DNA of 64,000 nucleotides from CAXXOK01 sp963666755 (GCA_963666755.2 CAXXGW010000009.1:1364001-1428000), one strand, 5' to 3'; counted from the stretch's first letter, positions 1 through 9,436 are shown. Numbers and translations are program-made. The notes: generated by a model not told the origin, from the sequence alone.

Positions 1-145
1 GTAGCGATTCGCGCTGTGGAAGCCCTGCTGCAAACGGCACAAATCTGCTTGCATTCCGTCCAGACACATGCTCGCCTCCGAAAAGCACAGAAAAGAACCA
101 TGTTCGTCAAGCCCGCGCTGGATAGTCCTTTCGTATACGCATCCC

Positions 146-174
146 TTGTACGCAGTAGGCAATGCTCGTATAAT
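146..174 (+). promoter_or_regulatory. sigma-A-type promoter of the GNAT/YoaP-like gene
   Basis: TTGTAC (146-151) and TATAAT (169-174) are separated by 17 bases, and the gene starts about 30 bases downstream. This is read directly from sequence. It also argues against any start codon upstream of 205. Confidence 0.75.
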
Positions 175-204
175 AATACGGATATGAATATCGGGAGGAT
201 AGCC

Positions 205-963
205 ATGGAAACCCTGAACGCCGAGTTTATCAACCTTACCGAAGAAAACCTTGCCACCGAGCATCTGTGCTGCATCATCCGCAGCCGCAAACCGCACCCC
301 GGCGTCGAGGCGAAACGCCTCTGGCTGGCCGATCGGCTGAAGGAAGGTCACGTTTTCCGAAAGCTGAACGCGAAAGCCACGGTTTTTATTGAGTATGCGC
401 CGCTGGAAACGGCCTGGGTGCCTGTTCTGGGGGAGAACTACCTTTATCTTTACTGCCTTTGGGTTTCCGGCGAATACAAGGGCAAAGGGTATGGTCGCGC
501 CCTGATGGAATACTGTCTGGCAGACGCGAAAGCACAAGGAAAATCCGGCGTTTGCATGCTTGGCGCAGCCAAGCAGAAGGCATGGTTTGCCGATCAGGCT
601 TTTGCCATGAAGTTTGGTTTTCGCGTGGTGGATACGACGGATAACGGCTATACGCTGTTGGCGTTAACGTTGGACGGCACTGTACCGCGCTTTGCCCCCA
701 ATGCAAAGAAAATGACCGTCGAAACGCAGGCCCTGACGGTCTATTATGATCTGCAGTGCCCCTATGTGTTGCAGAGTGTTGAAAACCTGCGCCAGTTCTG
801 TCAACTGAAAGGGATTCCCCTCTGCCTGATGCCGGTGGACACCCTGCAAAAAGCCAAGGAATTACCCTGCGTGTTTAACAACTGGGGTGTTTTTTACAAA
901 GGGCAATTCCGCACCGTGAACGTGGTATCCGATCTGGATCGCTTGCTCAAGGTTCCCGAATAA
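205..963 (+). CDS. GNAT N-acetyltransferase with C-terminal YoaP-like domain
   Basis: The 252-residue protein starts at the ATG at 205, which has a GGGAGG ribosome binding site and a promoter just upstream; the reading frame stays open further 5' but would begin before the promoter. The first ~160 residues form a GNAT acetyltransferase with the acetyl-CoA loop around GKGYGRALMEY. The last ~80 residues match the YoaP-like domain often fused to such enzymes, including a CPY motif. GNATs of this type move an acetyl group from acetyl-CoA to an amine; the substrate is unknown. The gene stands alone and converges with the MATE gene downstream. Family call is firm, substrate open. Confidence 0.85.
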   Translation: METLNAEFINLTEENLATEHLCCIIRSRKPHPGVEAKRLWLADRLKEGHVFRKLNAKATVFIEYAPLETAWVPVLGENYLYLYCLWVSGEYKGKGYGRALMEYCLADAKAQGKSGVCMLGAAKQKAWFADQAFAMKFGFRVVDTTDNGYTLLALTLDGTVPRFAPNAKKMTVETQALTVYYDLQCPYVLQSVENLRQFCQLKGIPLCLMPVDTLQKAKELPCVFNNWGVFYKGQFRTVNVVSDLDRLLKVPE

Positions 964-1105
964 CGGTGCGTGTTCCCAACGAACGCGCGCTAACGTCCAT
1001 CCGGATATTAAAATTGCAGCTACACAGGGATACGGCCGTTTTGGATTCCGCTTGTCGGCTTTTCTCCCAGCCATGAGTGCTCATTTTTCATAGGTGGGCA
1101 TACAA

Positions 1106-1138
1106 GCAAGCCGCCTTTCCATCAGGAAGGCGGCTTGC
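1106..1138. terminator. hairpin terminator between convergent genes
   Basis: A 12-bp perfect stem (1106-1117 with 1127-1138) has a 9-base loop. It lies 22 bases past the stop of the minus-strand MATE gene and after the plus-strand GNAT gene. The T-run is short on both sides (TTGTA on the minus strand), so efficiency is uncertain. Confidence 0.6.
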
Positions 1139-1160
1139 CTGTTGCGGCCATCGATCTTGT

Positions 1161-2549
1161 TTACTCCAAACCGGCAGTCACAGCCGGCGCAGGTTGCGAT
1201 ACGGTGCGGAAGTACTTGAGGTACGGCACCACCATAAAAATGGAAACCACGAAGCAAATCCAGTCCGCAATCGGAATCGCCCATGCGATACCGATCAGCC
1301 CACTGATGCCGTTGAAAAGGAACATCAGCGGCAGATCGATGATCCCTTTGCGCATCATGGACAGCACCAGCGGCTGCACCTTGCGTCCGATTGCCTGAAA
1401 AATGGTAATCACAAGGAAGTTTACGCAGGTCGTCGGGCAAACAAAGCAGATGATTCGCAGGAAGCTGCTCCCGTAACGTACCGTTTCCCCATCGTTAATA
1501 AAGCAGTTGGTGATCTGCGGGGCAAACAGGTAAAGCCCAAACATCATGGTCAACGTCAGGATGAGCCCGAAGATCAGCGTAAAGCGAATCGCTTCGTTGA
1601 TGCGCTTTCCGTTGCCCGCAGCGTAATTATAACCCAGCAGGGGGAGCACGCCCTGCGCAAGCCCCTGGGAGATGGAAAACGCCATGGTATCAATCTTTTT
1701 AGCAATGCCCATGCCCGCCACAGCCGTCGTGGAATAGCTGGAGATGAGCCGCGTCAGCGTTACGTTGGAAACAACGGACATCAGCGTCATCACAAAGCCC
1801 GGCATGCCCACCAGCACCACCTCGCGCGGTATATGGTCGTGGAGGGACGCCGCATAGGGGCGGAAGCTGACCACGGTGGTGCTTCTGCGCCTGTAAATAA
1901 CCGCTAAAAAGTAGAATACCGCGATGCAGTTGGAAAGCATCGTCGCGATTGCCGCACCGTTCAAACCCAGGCCAAAGCCAAACATCAGCAACGGGTCCAG
2001 CGCCACATTCAGCAGCCCGCCCAGCGCCACCCCGAAGCCCGCCTGCTTGGATGCGCCTTCGGTACGTACCAGATGTGCAAGCAGCGCATTCATGATGGTC
2101 GGTATGCCGCCGATTGTGGTCGTCCAGAAAATGTATTGATACGCGAAATCGAAGGTATCCGCCTTCGCGCCCAGAAAGGGCAGCAGGGCCGGTTTGAACA
2201 GCGTAAATAGCAGCCCATAGATCGCACCCGTTATCAGCGCGCCCCAGATGCAAAACGAAGTCACATATCTGGCTTTCTGCTCGTCCTGCGCACCCAGCGC
2301 ACGGGAGGTAAGGCTTGCGCCGCCGATGCCAAACAGGTTGGCGATGCCTGTCAGCAAAATAAACGCAGGCATGGATACCACCACGGCTGCCACCTGCGCA
2401 GGGTCACCCAGTTGTCCCACAAAAAAAGTATCCACCAGATTATAAATCACTGTAATCAGCTGGCTGATGATCGTGGGAATCGCCAGCGACAACACCGCGC
2501 TGCGTATCGGCTTCCGCTCAAAAAGCTCCGTCCTGTCGGCAGTCTTCAA
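1161..2549 (-). CDS. MATE family multidrug/metabolite exporter
   Basis: This 462-residue integral membrane protein has the usual MATE length and about twelve hydrophobic segments. The N-terminus carries the family signature around VIYNLVDTFFVGQLGD, and its second half repeats the fold. MATE proteins export cationic drugs or metabolites using an ion gradient; the substrate cannot be read from sequence. The start is a TTG with AAAGGGGG about 8 bases upstream. It follows the three esterase genes on the same strand after a 169-base gap, so it may be the last gene of that locus or have its own promoter; no convincing promoter was found in the gap. Confidence 0.9.
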   Translation of the reverse strand: MKTADRTELFERKPIRSAVLSLAIPTIISQLITVIYNLVDTFFVGQLGDPAQVAAVVVSMPAFILLTGIANLFGIGGASLTSRALGAQDEQKARYVTSFCIWGALITGAIYGLLFTLFKPALLPFLGAKADTFDFAYQYIFWTTTIGGIPTIMNALLAHLVRTEGASKQAGFGVALGGLLNVALDPLLMFGFGLGLNGAAIATMLSNCIAVFYFLAVIYRRRSTTVVSFRPYAASLHDHIPREVVLVGMPGFVMTLMSVVSNVTLTRLISSYSTTAVAGMGIAKKIDTMAFSISQGLAQGVLPLLGYNYAAGNGKRINEAIRFTLIFGLILTLTMMFGLYLFAPQITNCFINDGETVRYGSSFLRIICFVCPTTCVNFLVITIFQAIGRKVQPLVLSMMRKGIIDLPLMFLFNGISGLIGIAWAIPIADWICFVVSIFMVVPYLKYFRTVSQPAPAVTAGLE

Positions 2550-2718
2550 TTTTTCTGCCCCCTTTGATCCGGTTTATCTGTAAGGAAAGGCTTGTGCAGC
2601 CCCATTTAAACCTTGTATTCCCTCAACGGCTTTGCCAAACCATGCAAAGGTTCAGCAAACACACCCGACAGACTTGCGGGTCTTTCGGCCTGTATTTGGG
2701 CACCTGTGCAGGTCCTTC

Positions 2719-3576
2719 TCAGCTTTCGGGGTACAGGATTTTCCGCTTCAGCGGTAGCCATTCGCGCAGTGCCATACGGAGGGTTTCGTCCCAGAGATCC
2801 CACTCATGGCCCATGCCCGGAACCACTTCAAAGCGCGTTTCGTAACCCCAGCTTCGCAAATCTTTCTCGGCAAGCTGTGCACGGTAGAGCGCATGGTCAC
2901 AATCCCCTACGCGGAAGAACACCTTCGGCAGGGGCTTTCCAGCCTCCGCGTTTTGCTTGGCGACGGCGTATACGTCGTTCTCGGTGCCGCGAATGTACTC
3001 CGGGTCTTCGATCTTCTTGGTAATTGGGCCCAGCGGAATCTTCGGCATGGGCGCATCGAAATCGAACACCCCGTTCTTCGTCGGCACCACCGTGCGCACG
3101 CCCGGCCGAGTAGAAGCGCCGGACATTAGCAGCAGCGCCGCGAAACGCTCGGGATGGTTCATGGCGATTTTCATCGCGCCGTGCGAACCCATGGAAAGGC
3201 CACCGATAAAGGTGTCCTCCCGCGCCTGCGAAATCGGAAACATCGTGGCGCAAACCTGCGGCAGTTCTTCCGTCAGGTAGGAGTAGTAGTTGGGGCCGCC
3301 TTCAAAATCCGTATAGCAGGCGTTGTAGTCGCAGGGCATAATGACCGCGACCTTGTTTTCATCCGCATAGCGGATAATGTTGGTAAAGTTCACATAATCG
3401 CTGTCATCCCCGCTGCCGCCGTGCAACAGGTACAGGGTTTGGTATTTCATGCCGGGCACATATACCTGATCCCTGCCGTAATAGGCATCGGTAAAGGTAA
3501 ACGTGGGCAGGCAAACCGTTACTTCGGTCGGAAACCCAAGTTGCTTGGAAAGGAAATTAAACTTTAGTAAAGCCAT
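2719..3576 (-). CDS. alpha/beta-hydrolase-fold esterase, paralogue A
   Basis: The 285-residue protein belongs to the esterase-D/tannase-like alpha/beta hydrolases. An oxyanion-type LLHGG motif lies near residue 52, the nucleophile elbow GLSMG places Ser128, and a catalytic-type His is at about 257 (GMGHEW). There is no signal peptide, so it should act in the cytoplasm. Such enzymes cleave acetyl, feruloyl or other acyl esters. It is the last of three related esterase genes downstream of an ABC importer and is closest to the 4732-5607 paralogue, sharing length and the N-terminal strand pattern. The ribosome binding site is weak (AAGG, 4 bases before the ATG). Confidence 0.85.
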   Translation of the reverse strand: MALLKFNFLSKQLGFPTEVTVCLPTFTFTDAYYGRDQVYVPGMKYQTLYLLHGGSGDDSDYVNFTNIIRYADENKVAVIMPCDYNACYTDFEGGPNYYSYLTEELPQVCATMFPISQAREDTFIGGLSMGSHGAMKIAMNHPERFAALLLMSGASTRPGVRTVVPTKNGVFDFDAPMPKIPLGPITKKIEDPEYIRGTENDVYAVAKQNAEAGKPLPKVFFRVGDCDHALYRAQLAEKDLRSWGYETRFEVVPGMGHEWDLWDETLRMALREWLPLKRKILYPES

Positions 3577-3619
3577 TTTACCTTACGCTTTCTGCCCTTG
3601 GGGCATCGTTGTCAGTGTG

Positions 3620-4705
3620 TCAGTTCTTTGTCTGGCTCATCATCCAGCTGAGGAGGCCCTGTTCGTTTCGGTAGGCGGGTACCCAGCACATATGGTTCCA
3701 GCCAAACAGCGATTCCAGCGGCATGTCGTCGATCACGCCAATGCCGTATTTCTCCAAGTCTTCCGGTGCGTAGAGGGTAAGCCTGGCGTCGCGGTTGCCC
3801 GCGTCGCGCAGGGCGAAAACCCCATCCATAAGGTACTTGTGACGGTACAGGGTATGGTCGATATAGGATGCGGCAATCCATAGCTTGGCATGCCATAAGC
3901 CGCACAGAATCGAGTAGGTTTCCGGCGTCATGGATGGGCATACGGGCATCGCGGCCGCAAACAGTCCGGCCCCTACGGACAGGGCGCGCAGCGTGCCCGC
4001 GCCGCCCATCGAAAGGCCCGTCACATAGACGCGGTTTTCATCCACAAAGCCCGCTTTGATCATGCCGCGTATCTCATCGCACACCAGCCCAAGGTAAAGG
4101 CGGTTCCAGCCCACATCGGTCCGTTGGTCGCTCTGGTCAAACCGAAGGCGTTTGAAAGCGGCTACCGCTTCGGGGGTCGGAGGCTCTCCTTTAGCCTGTG
4201 GCGCCATCACATAACAATCGGGATAGGTTTCCGCCAGATAAACCGGGCCGAAGCAGGCGGTCAACTGCTGCCAGTTATCCGTGCCCATTTCCCCGCCGCC
4301 ATGCAGGAACAGGATCAGAGGTCTGGCACCCTTGGCGTCCGGTTTATAAAGTCGGTAGAGCAGCTCACCGTTTGCAAGCGGTTCAAAGCGATCGGCCCAT
4401 TCCGTATGCACCGCGGCTTCGTTTTGCGCATCATAGCAGCGATCATCCACCCGCAGGCGGTAGGGGCTTTGGTAGGAAAACGGCATGCAGTCAATCCGTA
4501 AAAGTCCATCCTTCAGGCTCACATTGGCGATGCCGTTGGCCGTACGCCCCGTTTGCATGGCCAGGAAGCAATCAATGGACGTATCCAGATGATTGTTTTC
4601 CAGGCTCACCTGTTGCGGCAGATCAGCACCGGAATACGGCAGGGTAAAGTGTGTGATTTCCTGACCGCTGTTGCCGACGCGCGTGTATACAGTAATTCCG
4701 TTCAT
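3620..4705 (-). CDS. alpha/beta-hydrolase-fold esterase with N-terminal domain, paralogue B
   Basis: The protein has 361 residues when started at the ATG at 4705, which has AAGGGG just upstream; an earlier in-frame ATG at 4744 would overlap the preceding gene. About 110 N-terminal residues look like a beta-rich domain, followed by an alpha/beta hydrolase with HGGG at about 135-138 and the elbow GLSMG with Ser232. A C-terminal His lies in GWNHMCW. This resembles PHB-depolymerase/LpqC-like or feruloyl-esterase-like proteins. No signal peptide is visible. It sits between the other two esterases with 26- and 43-base gaps, so co-transcription is likely. The acyl substrate is unknown. Confidence 0.8.
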   Translation of the reverse strand: MNGITVYTRVGNSGQEITHFTLPYSGADLPQQVSLENNHLDTSIDCFLAMQTGRTANGIANVSLKDGLLRIDCMPFSYQSPYRLRVDDRCYDAQNEAAVHTEWADRFEPLANGELLYRLYKPDAKGARPLILFLHGGGEMGTDNWQQLTACFGPVYLAETYPDCYVMAPQAKGEPPTPEAVAAFKRLRFDQSDQRTDVGWNRLYLGLVCDEIRGMIKAGFVDENRVYVTGLSMGGAGTLRALSVGAGLFAAAMPVCPSMTPETYSILCGLWHAKLWIAASYIDHTLYRHKYLMDGVFALRDAGNRDARLTLYAPEDLEKYGIGVIDDMPLESLFGWNHMCWVPAYRNEQGLLSWMMSQTKN

Positions 4706-4731
4706 GTGCAGCCCCTTTTCCGTAATACGGG

Positions 4732-5607
4732 TTATTCCGGCCATACGGCTTCGCGTTTGAGCGGCAGCATCTGGTCCAGCGCGATGGCGATATAATCGTC
4801 CCAGATACGGAAATCGTGCGCATAGCCCTGCGCGCAGGTATACTCCACCTCAAGGCCCAGCTCGCGCAACGCGCTTACATCAGCTTCCACGCGCTCGCGG
4901 ATGAACTCGTCGCTGCCGCACACCACATGGAACTTGCAGGGCGTGTCGCCGTTTTTCATGTGCGCCAGTGTTTGCGTGCGGATGTCGAAGCGCGACCCTT
5001 CCAACCGCTCCGCATCGCCGAAGGTTGTATTGTAAATGCGAAAGTGATTCTTGAAGTGATCGGAGTTCAGCTCCTCAGCAAGCGTTTCGGTATGCAGCGT
5101 CATACCGATGCCGCCGGAAATATCCACACACTCCGCGTAAAGCTCGGGGTGCATGAGCGCGGTGCCCAGCGCCACATTGCCGCCCATCGCGTAGCCCAGG
5201 ATGAAGTTATCCTCACGGCGCGGGGAAGAGGCAAACAATGTGCGGATCACTACCGGCAGTTCCTTGGTCAGGAACGAGGCGTATTTAACCCCATATTCCG
5301 TATCCACGCCAAAGCTGTTGGCAATATTGGGCGTAACCAGCATAACATGGTTGCGCTGCGCGTAACGCTCCGCGCTGGTGTAGCGGTACGTGAGAGAATC
5401 GTCATCGCCGCCGCCGTGGATCAGGTACACGGTTTGGAACTTCATCCCCGGCCGGTATACCGCCTTGGGCTTCTCCCCGGGCAGGTGGAACCCTCGCCCT
5501 TCCTTCTGCTCGTCATAATAGCTGTATTCGTCGGTGGGCAAGACCACCGTGATATCCACATAGTGGCCGATTTCCTGGCTTCGGTAATTAAACCGCATGA
5601 TCGCCAT
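4732..5607 (-). CDS. esterase-fold protein lacking the nucleophilic serine, paralogue C
   Basis: The 291-residue protein aligns along its length with the 2719-3576 esterase, including the YLIHGG motif and a C-terminal GYAHDF with His264. At the nucleophile elbow, however, it reads GYAMG instead of GLSMG, so the catalytic serine position is Ala140; the codon is GCG and the flanking residues are clean, so this is not a frameshift. It is probably an inactive homologue with a binding or regulatory role, unless another residue takes over. The start ATG at 5607 has AAAGGGAG upstream. It is the first esterase after the ATPase gene (34-base gap). Confidence 0.8.
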   Translation of the reverse strand: MAIMRFNYRSQEIGHYVDITVVLPTDEYSYYDEQKEGRGFHLPGEKPKAVYRPGMKFQTVYLIHGGGDDDSLTYRYTSAERYAQRNHVMLVTPNIANSFGVDTEYGVKYASFLTKELPVVIRTLFASSPRREDNFILGYAMGGNVALGTALMHPELYAECVDISGGIGMTLHTETLAEELNSDHFKNHFRIYNTTFGDAERLEGSRFDIRTQTLAHMKNGDTPCKFHVVCGSDEFIRERVEADVSALRELGLEVEYTCAQGYAHDFRIWDDYIAIALDQMLPLKREAVWPE

Positions 5608-5641
5608 TGCGCGTACTCCCTTTCCTTGATGCGTGAACCTT

Positions 5642-6610
5642 TCAGAGCGCGTCCGCCATGCCTTGAATTTCTTCGGCGCGGCAGCAGGCTACAAAATGGT
5701 TGGGCCTATACTCCCTTAACACCTGGGATTCATGGCAGCGTTCGCAGGCGTAGCGGCACCTTGCGGCAAAACGGCAGCCCGGTTTGGGGTTAATGGGAGA
5801 AACGACTTCGCCTTTGAGCAGGATGTGCTTGGGCGGCTTATGGATATCGATGGAAGGAATCGCGGAGAGCAGCGCCTTGGTGTAAGGATGTACCGGCAGG
5901 GCAAACAGTTCCTTGGAGGGGCTCATTTCCACCAGTTGTCCCAGATACATGACACTGATGTTGTGCGAAATATGCTTGACCACCGACAGATCATGCGTGA
6001 TGAACAGGAACGTGATGCCGAAATCCCGTTGCAAGTCCTGAATCAAGTTGAGGATTTGCGCCTGAATGGATACATCCAGCGCGGACACCGGCTCATCGCA
6101 GACCACAAACTCCGGGTTGAGCGCCAGGGCGCGCGCAATGCCGACGCGTTGCCTGCGCCCACCGTCCAGCTCATGCGGGTACGATTGCGCCAAGCGCTCC
6201 TCAATGCCTGCCAGCTCCATCATGCGGGCCGTTTCGTGCTTGATTTCCTGCGGTTTATAGCGCCCAGACAGCTGCAACGGTTCCCGGATGGTTTCCGCAA
6301 TGGTCATGCGGGGGTTCAGCGAAGAAAAAGGGTCCTGGAAAATGATCTGCATGCTTTCGCGTAGTTTTTTCAGCTGTTTGCGATCGATGTTGGTTACATC
6401 CTCACCTTTGAAGAGGATTTGCCCATCGGTGCTCTCCAGCAGGTGGATCAGCGTGCGCCCAAACGTGGATTTTCCGCAGCCGGATTCGCCCACCACGCCC
6501 ATGGTGGTGCCGGCTCTGATTTTCATGGAAACGTCATCCACTGCGTGCAGCTTGCCGCGCGAAGTGTCGAAGTATTTTTTCAGGTGTCGTACCTCAAGGA
6601 TGTCAGACAT
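5642..6610 (-). CDS. peptide/oligosaccharide-type ABC transporter ATP-binding protein (OppF/DppF family)
   Basis: The 322-residue ATPase subunit has Walker A GESGCGKST at 41-49, Walker B ending in CDEPVSALD, and the C-terminal oligopeptide-transporter cysteine motif (CRFAARCRYACERC). The ABC signature reads LDGGRRQ at about 138, with Asp where Ser is canonical. I chose the ATG at 6610 because AAGGAG lies 7 bases upstream; an ATG six bases earlier is almost on top of that site. It overlaps the partner ATPase gene by 8 bases. Together with the subunits upstream it should power import through the inner membrane. The substrate is not determined; family-5 importers take peptides, nickel or oligosaccharides. 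Confidence 0.92.
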   Translation of the reverse strand: MSDILEVRHLKKYFDTSRGKLHAVDDVSMKIRAGTTMGVVGESGCGKSTFGRTLIHLLESTDGQILFKGEDVTNIDRKQLKKLRESMQIIFQDPFSSLNPRMTIAETIREPLQLSGRYKPQEIKHETARMMELAGIEERLAQSYPHELDGGRRQRVGIARALALNPEFVVCDEPVSALDVSIQAQILNLIQDLQRDFGITFLFITHDLSVVKHISHNISVMYLGQLVEMSPSKELFALPVHPYTKALLSAIPSIDIHKPPKHILLKGEVVSPINPKPGCRFAARCRYACERCHESQVLREYRPNHFVACCRAEEIQGMADAL

Positions 6611-7601
6611 TTCCATTCTCCTTCCAAGGCATCCGGCAGCGGCAGAAATGCCCCGGCCGAACCTCGTTCAGCTCGACCGGCGCAAGGCTGCACTCCGGCG
6701 TCGCAAATTTGCACCGGGGATGGAAATGGCAGCCAGTGGGCAGCGCGCGCGGGTCCGGCGGAAGGCCGACGATGGAATCCAGCCTCTCCTTGTCCACGGT
6801 AAGGGAAGGCAGCGAATTGAAAAGCCCGATGGTATACGGGTGAATGGGATGATCGAAAATTTCTTCCTTGGTTCCCATTTCGATGATCTGCCCGGCATAA
6901 ACCACCGCAACCGAATCGCAAACCTCCGCGACCACGCCCAGATCGTGCGTGATCAGGATCAGCGAGGTGTGATGCTGGTCGCGCAGGCTTTTGATCATTT
7001 CCAGCACTTGCGCCTGTATGGTCACATCCAGCGCGGTGGTAGGCTCATCCGCCAGCAGCAGATCGGGCGAGCAGGCCAGTGCCATGGCAATCACAACGCG
7101 TTGCTTCATCCCGCCGCTGAACTGGTGCGGATACTCATGGTAACGCTCGGCGGGGATGCCCACCATCAAAAGCATATCGCAGGCTTTCTGGTACGCGTCT
7201 GTTTTGGAAATGCCCAGCTCGTGCAGCTCAATCACTTCGCTGATCTGTTCCCCTACGGTAAACACGGGGTTGAGCGCCGTCATGGGGTCCTGAAAAATCA
7301 TGGAAATCCGTTTGCCGCGGATCGAGCGCATTTCCTTTGCGGAAAGGCTCATCAGATCCACCCCGTCCAGCAGCGTTTTGCCCTGACGCACCTTGGCGGG
7401 CGGGTCCGGTAAAATTCGCAGGATGGCCTTGGCGATGGTGGTTTTGCCCGCGCCGGTTTCCCCCACCAGCCCCAGTGACTGCCCCCGGCTGAGCGTAAAG
7501 CTGACGTCGTTCACGGCATGGATCACATCGCCCGCAGCGGTATATTCCACCGTCAAATTCTGTACGGAGAGGAACGGCGTTTTGTTGTCCGGTTGGTTCA
7601 T
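6603..7601 (-). CDS. ABC transporter ATP-binding protein (OppD/DppD family)
   Basis: The 332-residue ATPase has Walker A GETGAGKTT near residue 41, signature FSGGMKQR and Walker B LLADEPTTALD. The C-terminal CHFHPRCKFATPEC motif is typical of oligopeptide-type importers and may hold an iron-sulfur cluster, as reported for some relatives. It forms a heterodimer with the OppF-like subunit encoded next. The start ATG has GGAGGAAGG upstream and lies 19 bases after the permease stop. Confidence 0.92.
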   Translation of the reverse strand: MNQPDNKTPFLSVQNLTVEYTAAGDVIHAVNDVSFTLSRGQSLGLVGETGAGKTTIAKAILRILPDPPAKVRQGKTLLDGVDLMSLSAKEMRSIRGKRISMIFQDPMTALNPVFTVGEQISEVIELHELGISKTDAYQKACDMLLMVGIPAERYHEYPHQFSGGMKQRVVIAMALACSPDLLLADEPTTALDVTIQAQVLEMIKSLRDQHHTSLILITHDLGVVAEVCDSVAVVYAGQIIEMGTKEEIFDHPIHPYTIGLFNSLPSLTVDKERLDSIVGLPPDPRALPTGCHFHPRCKFATPECSLAPVELNEVRPGHFCRCRMPWKENGNV

Positions 7602-7620
7602 TTTGCTTCCTTCCTCCCGA

Positions 7621-8490
7621 CTAATCTTTCAGCTTGGGGTCAAGCGCGTCGCGCAGACCGTCACCCAGCATGTTCAGCGACAGCACGGCGATCATGATGG
7701 TCACGCCCGGGAAAATGCACAGGTGCGGATAATCCCGCAGGTAGTTGCGCCCCGCGGAAAGCATCGCGCCCCATTCCGGCGTGGGCGGCTGCACGCCAAG
7801 CCCGATAAAGCTGAGCATGGCCGCGCCCATGATGGTGCCCGCAATGCCCATGGTGGATTGCACGATCAGCGGAGAAAACGCGTTAGGCAGCACGTGCTTG
7901 ATAATGATGCGCGTATTGCTGCAGTTGATGGAGGTGGCAGCTTCCAGATACTCCATCTTGCGCACGTTCAGGATGGATGCGCGCGTCATGCGCGCATAGT
8001 TGGGTATAGCGCTGATGGACAGTGCGATGATACAGTTCGTCAAACCAGGCCCCAGCGTCGCGGAAATAGCAATGGCCAGCACAATACCTGGGATTGCCTG
8101 CAAAACGTCCATCACGCGCATAATCAGGTTATCCGTCGCGCCGCCAAAATACCCGGCAACGGAGCCCAGCAGGATGCCGCCCGTCGCGGAGATCAGCACG
8201 CCCAGAATGCCGATTTGCAGCGAGAAGCGCGCCCCATACAGCAAACGGCTAAAGATATCCCGGCCCAGCTCGTCCGTGCCGAACCAGTGCTCCGCACTGG
8301 GAAGCTTCAGCTTGTACTTGAGGTTCACGGCGTCTACCTTATAGGGAATGATGAGAGGCGCCAGCAGTGCCAACACAATCATCAGCAGGATGATGATTAG
8401 CCCCAGCGTTGCAAGCTTATTCTTCTTCAAGCGCCGCCAGGTAATCACGATCGGCCTTTCGCTACGCCGCTTTGTTGCCCGCTCAGCCAT
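7621..8490 (-). CDS. ABC transporter permease (OppC/DppC family)
   Basis: The 289-residue membrane protein has about six hydrophobic segments. It shows the DppC pattern: an N-terminal cytoplasmic arm and first helix, the ELGRDIFSRLLYGAR stretch before the permease core, and an EAA-like loop (EAATSINCSNTRIIIKHVLPN) that docks on the ATPase. It overlaps the upstream permease gene by 8 bases and has GGAGGAGG before its ATG, so the two permeases are very likely translationally linked. Confidence 0.92.
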   Translation of the reverse strand: MAERATKRRSERPIVITWRRLKKNKLATLGLIIILLMIVLALLAPLIIPYKVDAVNLKYKLKLPSAEHWFGTDELGRDIFSRLLYGARFSLQIGILGVLISATGGILLGSVAGYFGGATDNLIMRVMDVLQAIPGIVLAIAISATLGPGLTNCIIALSISAIPNYARMTRASILNVRKMEYLEAATSINCSNTRIIIKHVLPNAFSPLIVQSTMGIAGTIMGAAMLSFIGLGVQPPTPEWGAMLSAGRNYLRDYPHLCIFPGVTIMIAVLSLNMLGDGLRDALDPKLKD

Positions 8491-9436
8491 GCGTCTTCCT
8501 CCTCCCGCTTTGATACTGGCTCTTGATGCGGGGGTCTACAAACGCGTAGATAATATCCACCAGCAACATAACCAGGCCAAACATGATGGCAATGAATATG
8601 ACGGCGCCCTGTATAGCCGGATAATCGCGCTGGTTAATCGCGCTCATGATATACAGCCCCAACCCCGGCACCGCAAAAACTGCTTCGGCAACCAACGCGC
8701 CGCCCAGCTGAAAGCCAAACCCGCTGCCCGCGCAGGTCACAATCGGGATCAGCGCATTGCGCAGCGCATGGCGGTAAATTACCTTGCGCTCCGTCTGCCC
8801 CTTTGCGCGGGCCGTGGTGATGTAGTCCGACCGGATGACCTCCAACATGCTAGATCGCGTTTGCCGTGCCATGACGGCCGTGCCGCCGATGGCCGTAGCC
8901 ACTACCGGCATGATGAAGCACTGCCAGCTGCTGATGCCCGACGATGGCAGCCATTTCAGCTGCAGCGCAAACAGCAGCGACATCATCAGCGCAATCCAGA
9001 AGCCGGGCATGGACGAGGCGATCAGCGCAATAAACATGGAGAAGTTATCCTTCCATGAATATTGGTTTACGGCCGCCACAATCCCTAAGGGTACGCCGAT
9101 AATGATGGACAGCATCACGGAAAGCGTCGCAATAATCAACGTGCGGGGAAACCGCTCCATGATCTGCTCAGAAATGCTGCGGTTGTTCACATAGGACTGA
9201 CCAAAATCAAATTTCAGGAATACGTTGCTCATATAATCCACAAGCCTCGTCAAATAAGGCTTGTTCAAACCAAGCTCTTCCCGTTTGGCCTCCAGCTGAT
9301 CCTGCGATACGTTTGAACCCAGGATGATGACTGCCGGATCCCCGGGTGTAAAATACATGATCGTAAAAATCATGACCGTCACGGCCAGGATTACCGGTAT
9401 CATCATCAAAAGTCGTTTGACAATGTATTTTCCCAT
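8483..9436 (-). CDS. ABC transporter permease (OppB/DppB family)
   Basis: The 317-residue membrane protein begins with the typical OppB/DppB N-terminus (MGKYIVKRLLMMIPVI) followed by an extracytoplasmic loop with FTPGDPA. The ATPase-docking EAA-like loop reads TARAKGQTERKVIYRHALRN. It pairs with the OppC-like permease to form the channel. A 103-base gap holding a strong hairpin separates it from the binding-protein gene upstream. Confidence 0.92.
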   Translation of the reverse strand: MGKYIVKRLLMMIPVILAVTVMIFTIMYFTPGDPAVIILGSNVSQDQLEAKREELGLNKPYLTRLVDYMSNVFLKFDFGQSYVNNRSISEQIMERFPRTLIIATLSVMLSIIIGVPLGIVAAVNQYSWKDNFSMFIALIASSMPGFWIALMMSLLFALQLKWLPSSGISSWQCFIMPVVATAIGGTAVMARQTRSSMLEVIRSDYITTARAKGQTERKVIYRHALRNALIPIVTCAGSGFGFQLGGALVAEAVFAVPGLGLYIMSAINQRDYPAIQGAVIFIAIMFGLVMLLVDIIYAFVDPRIKSQYQSGRRKTHG

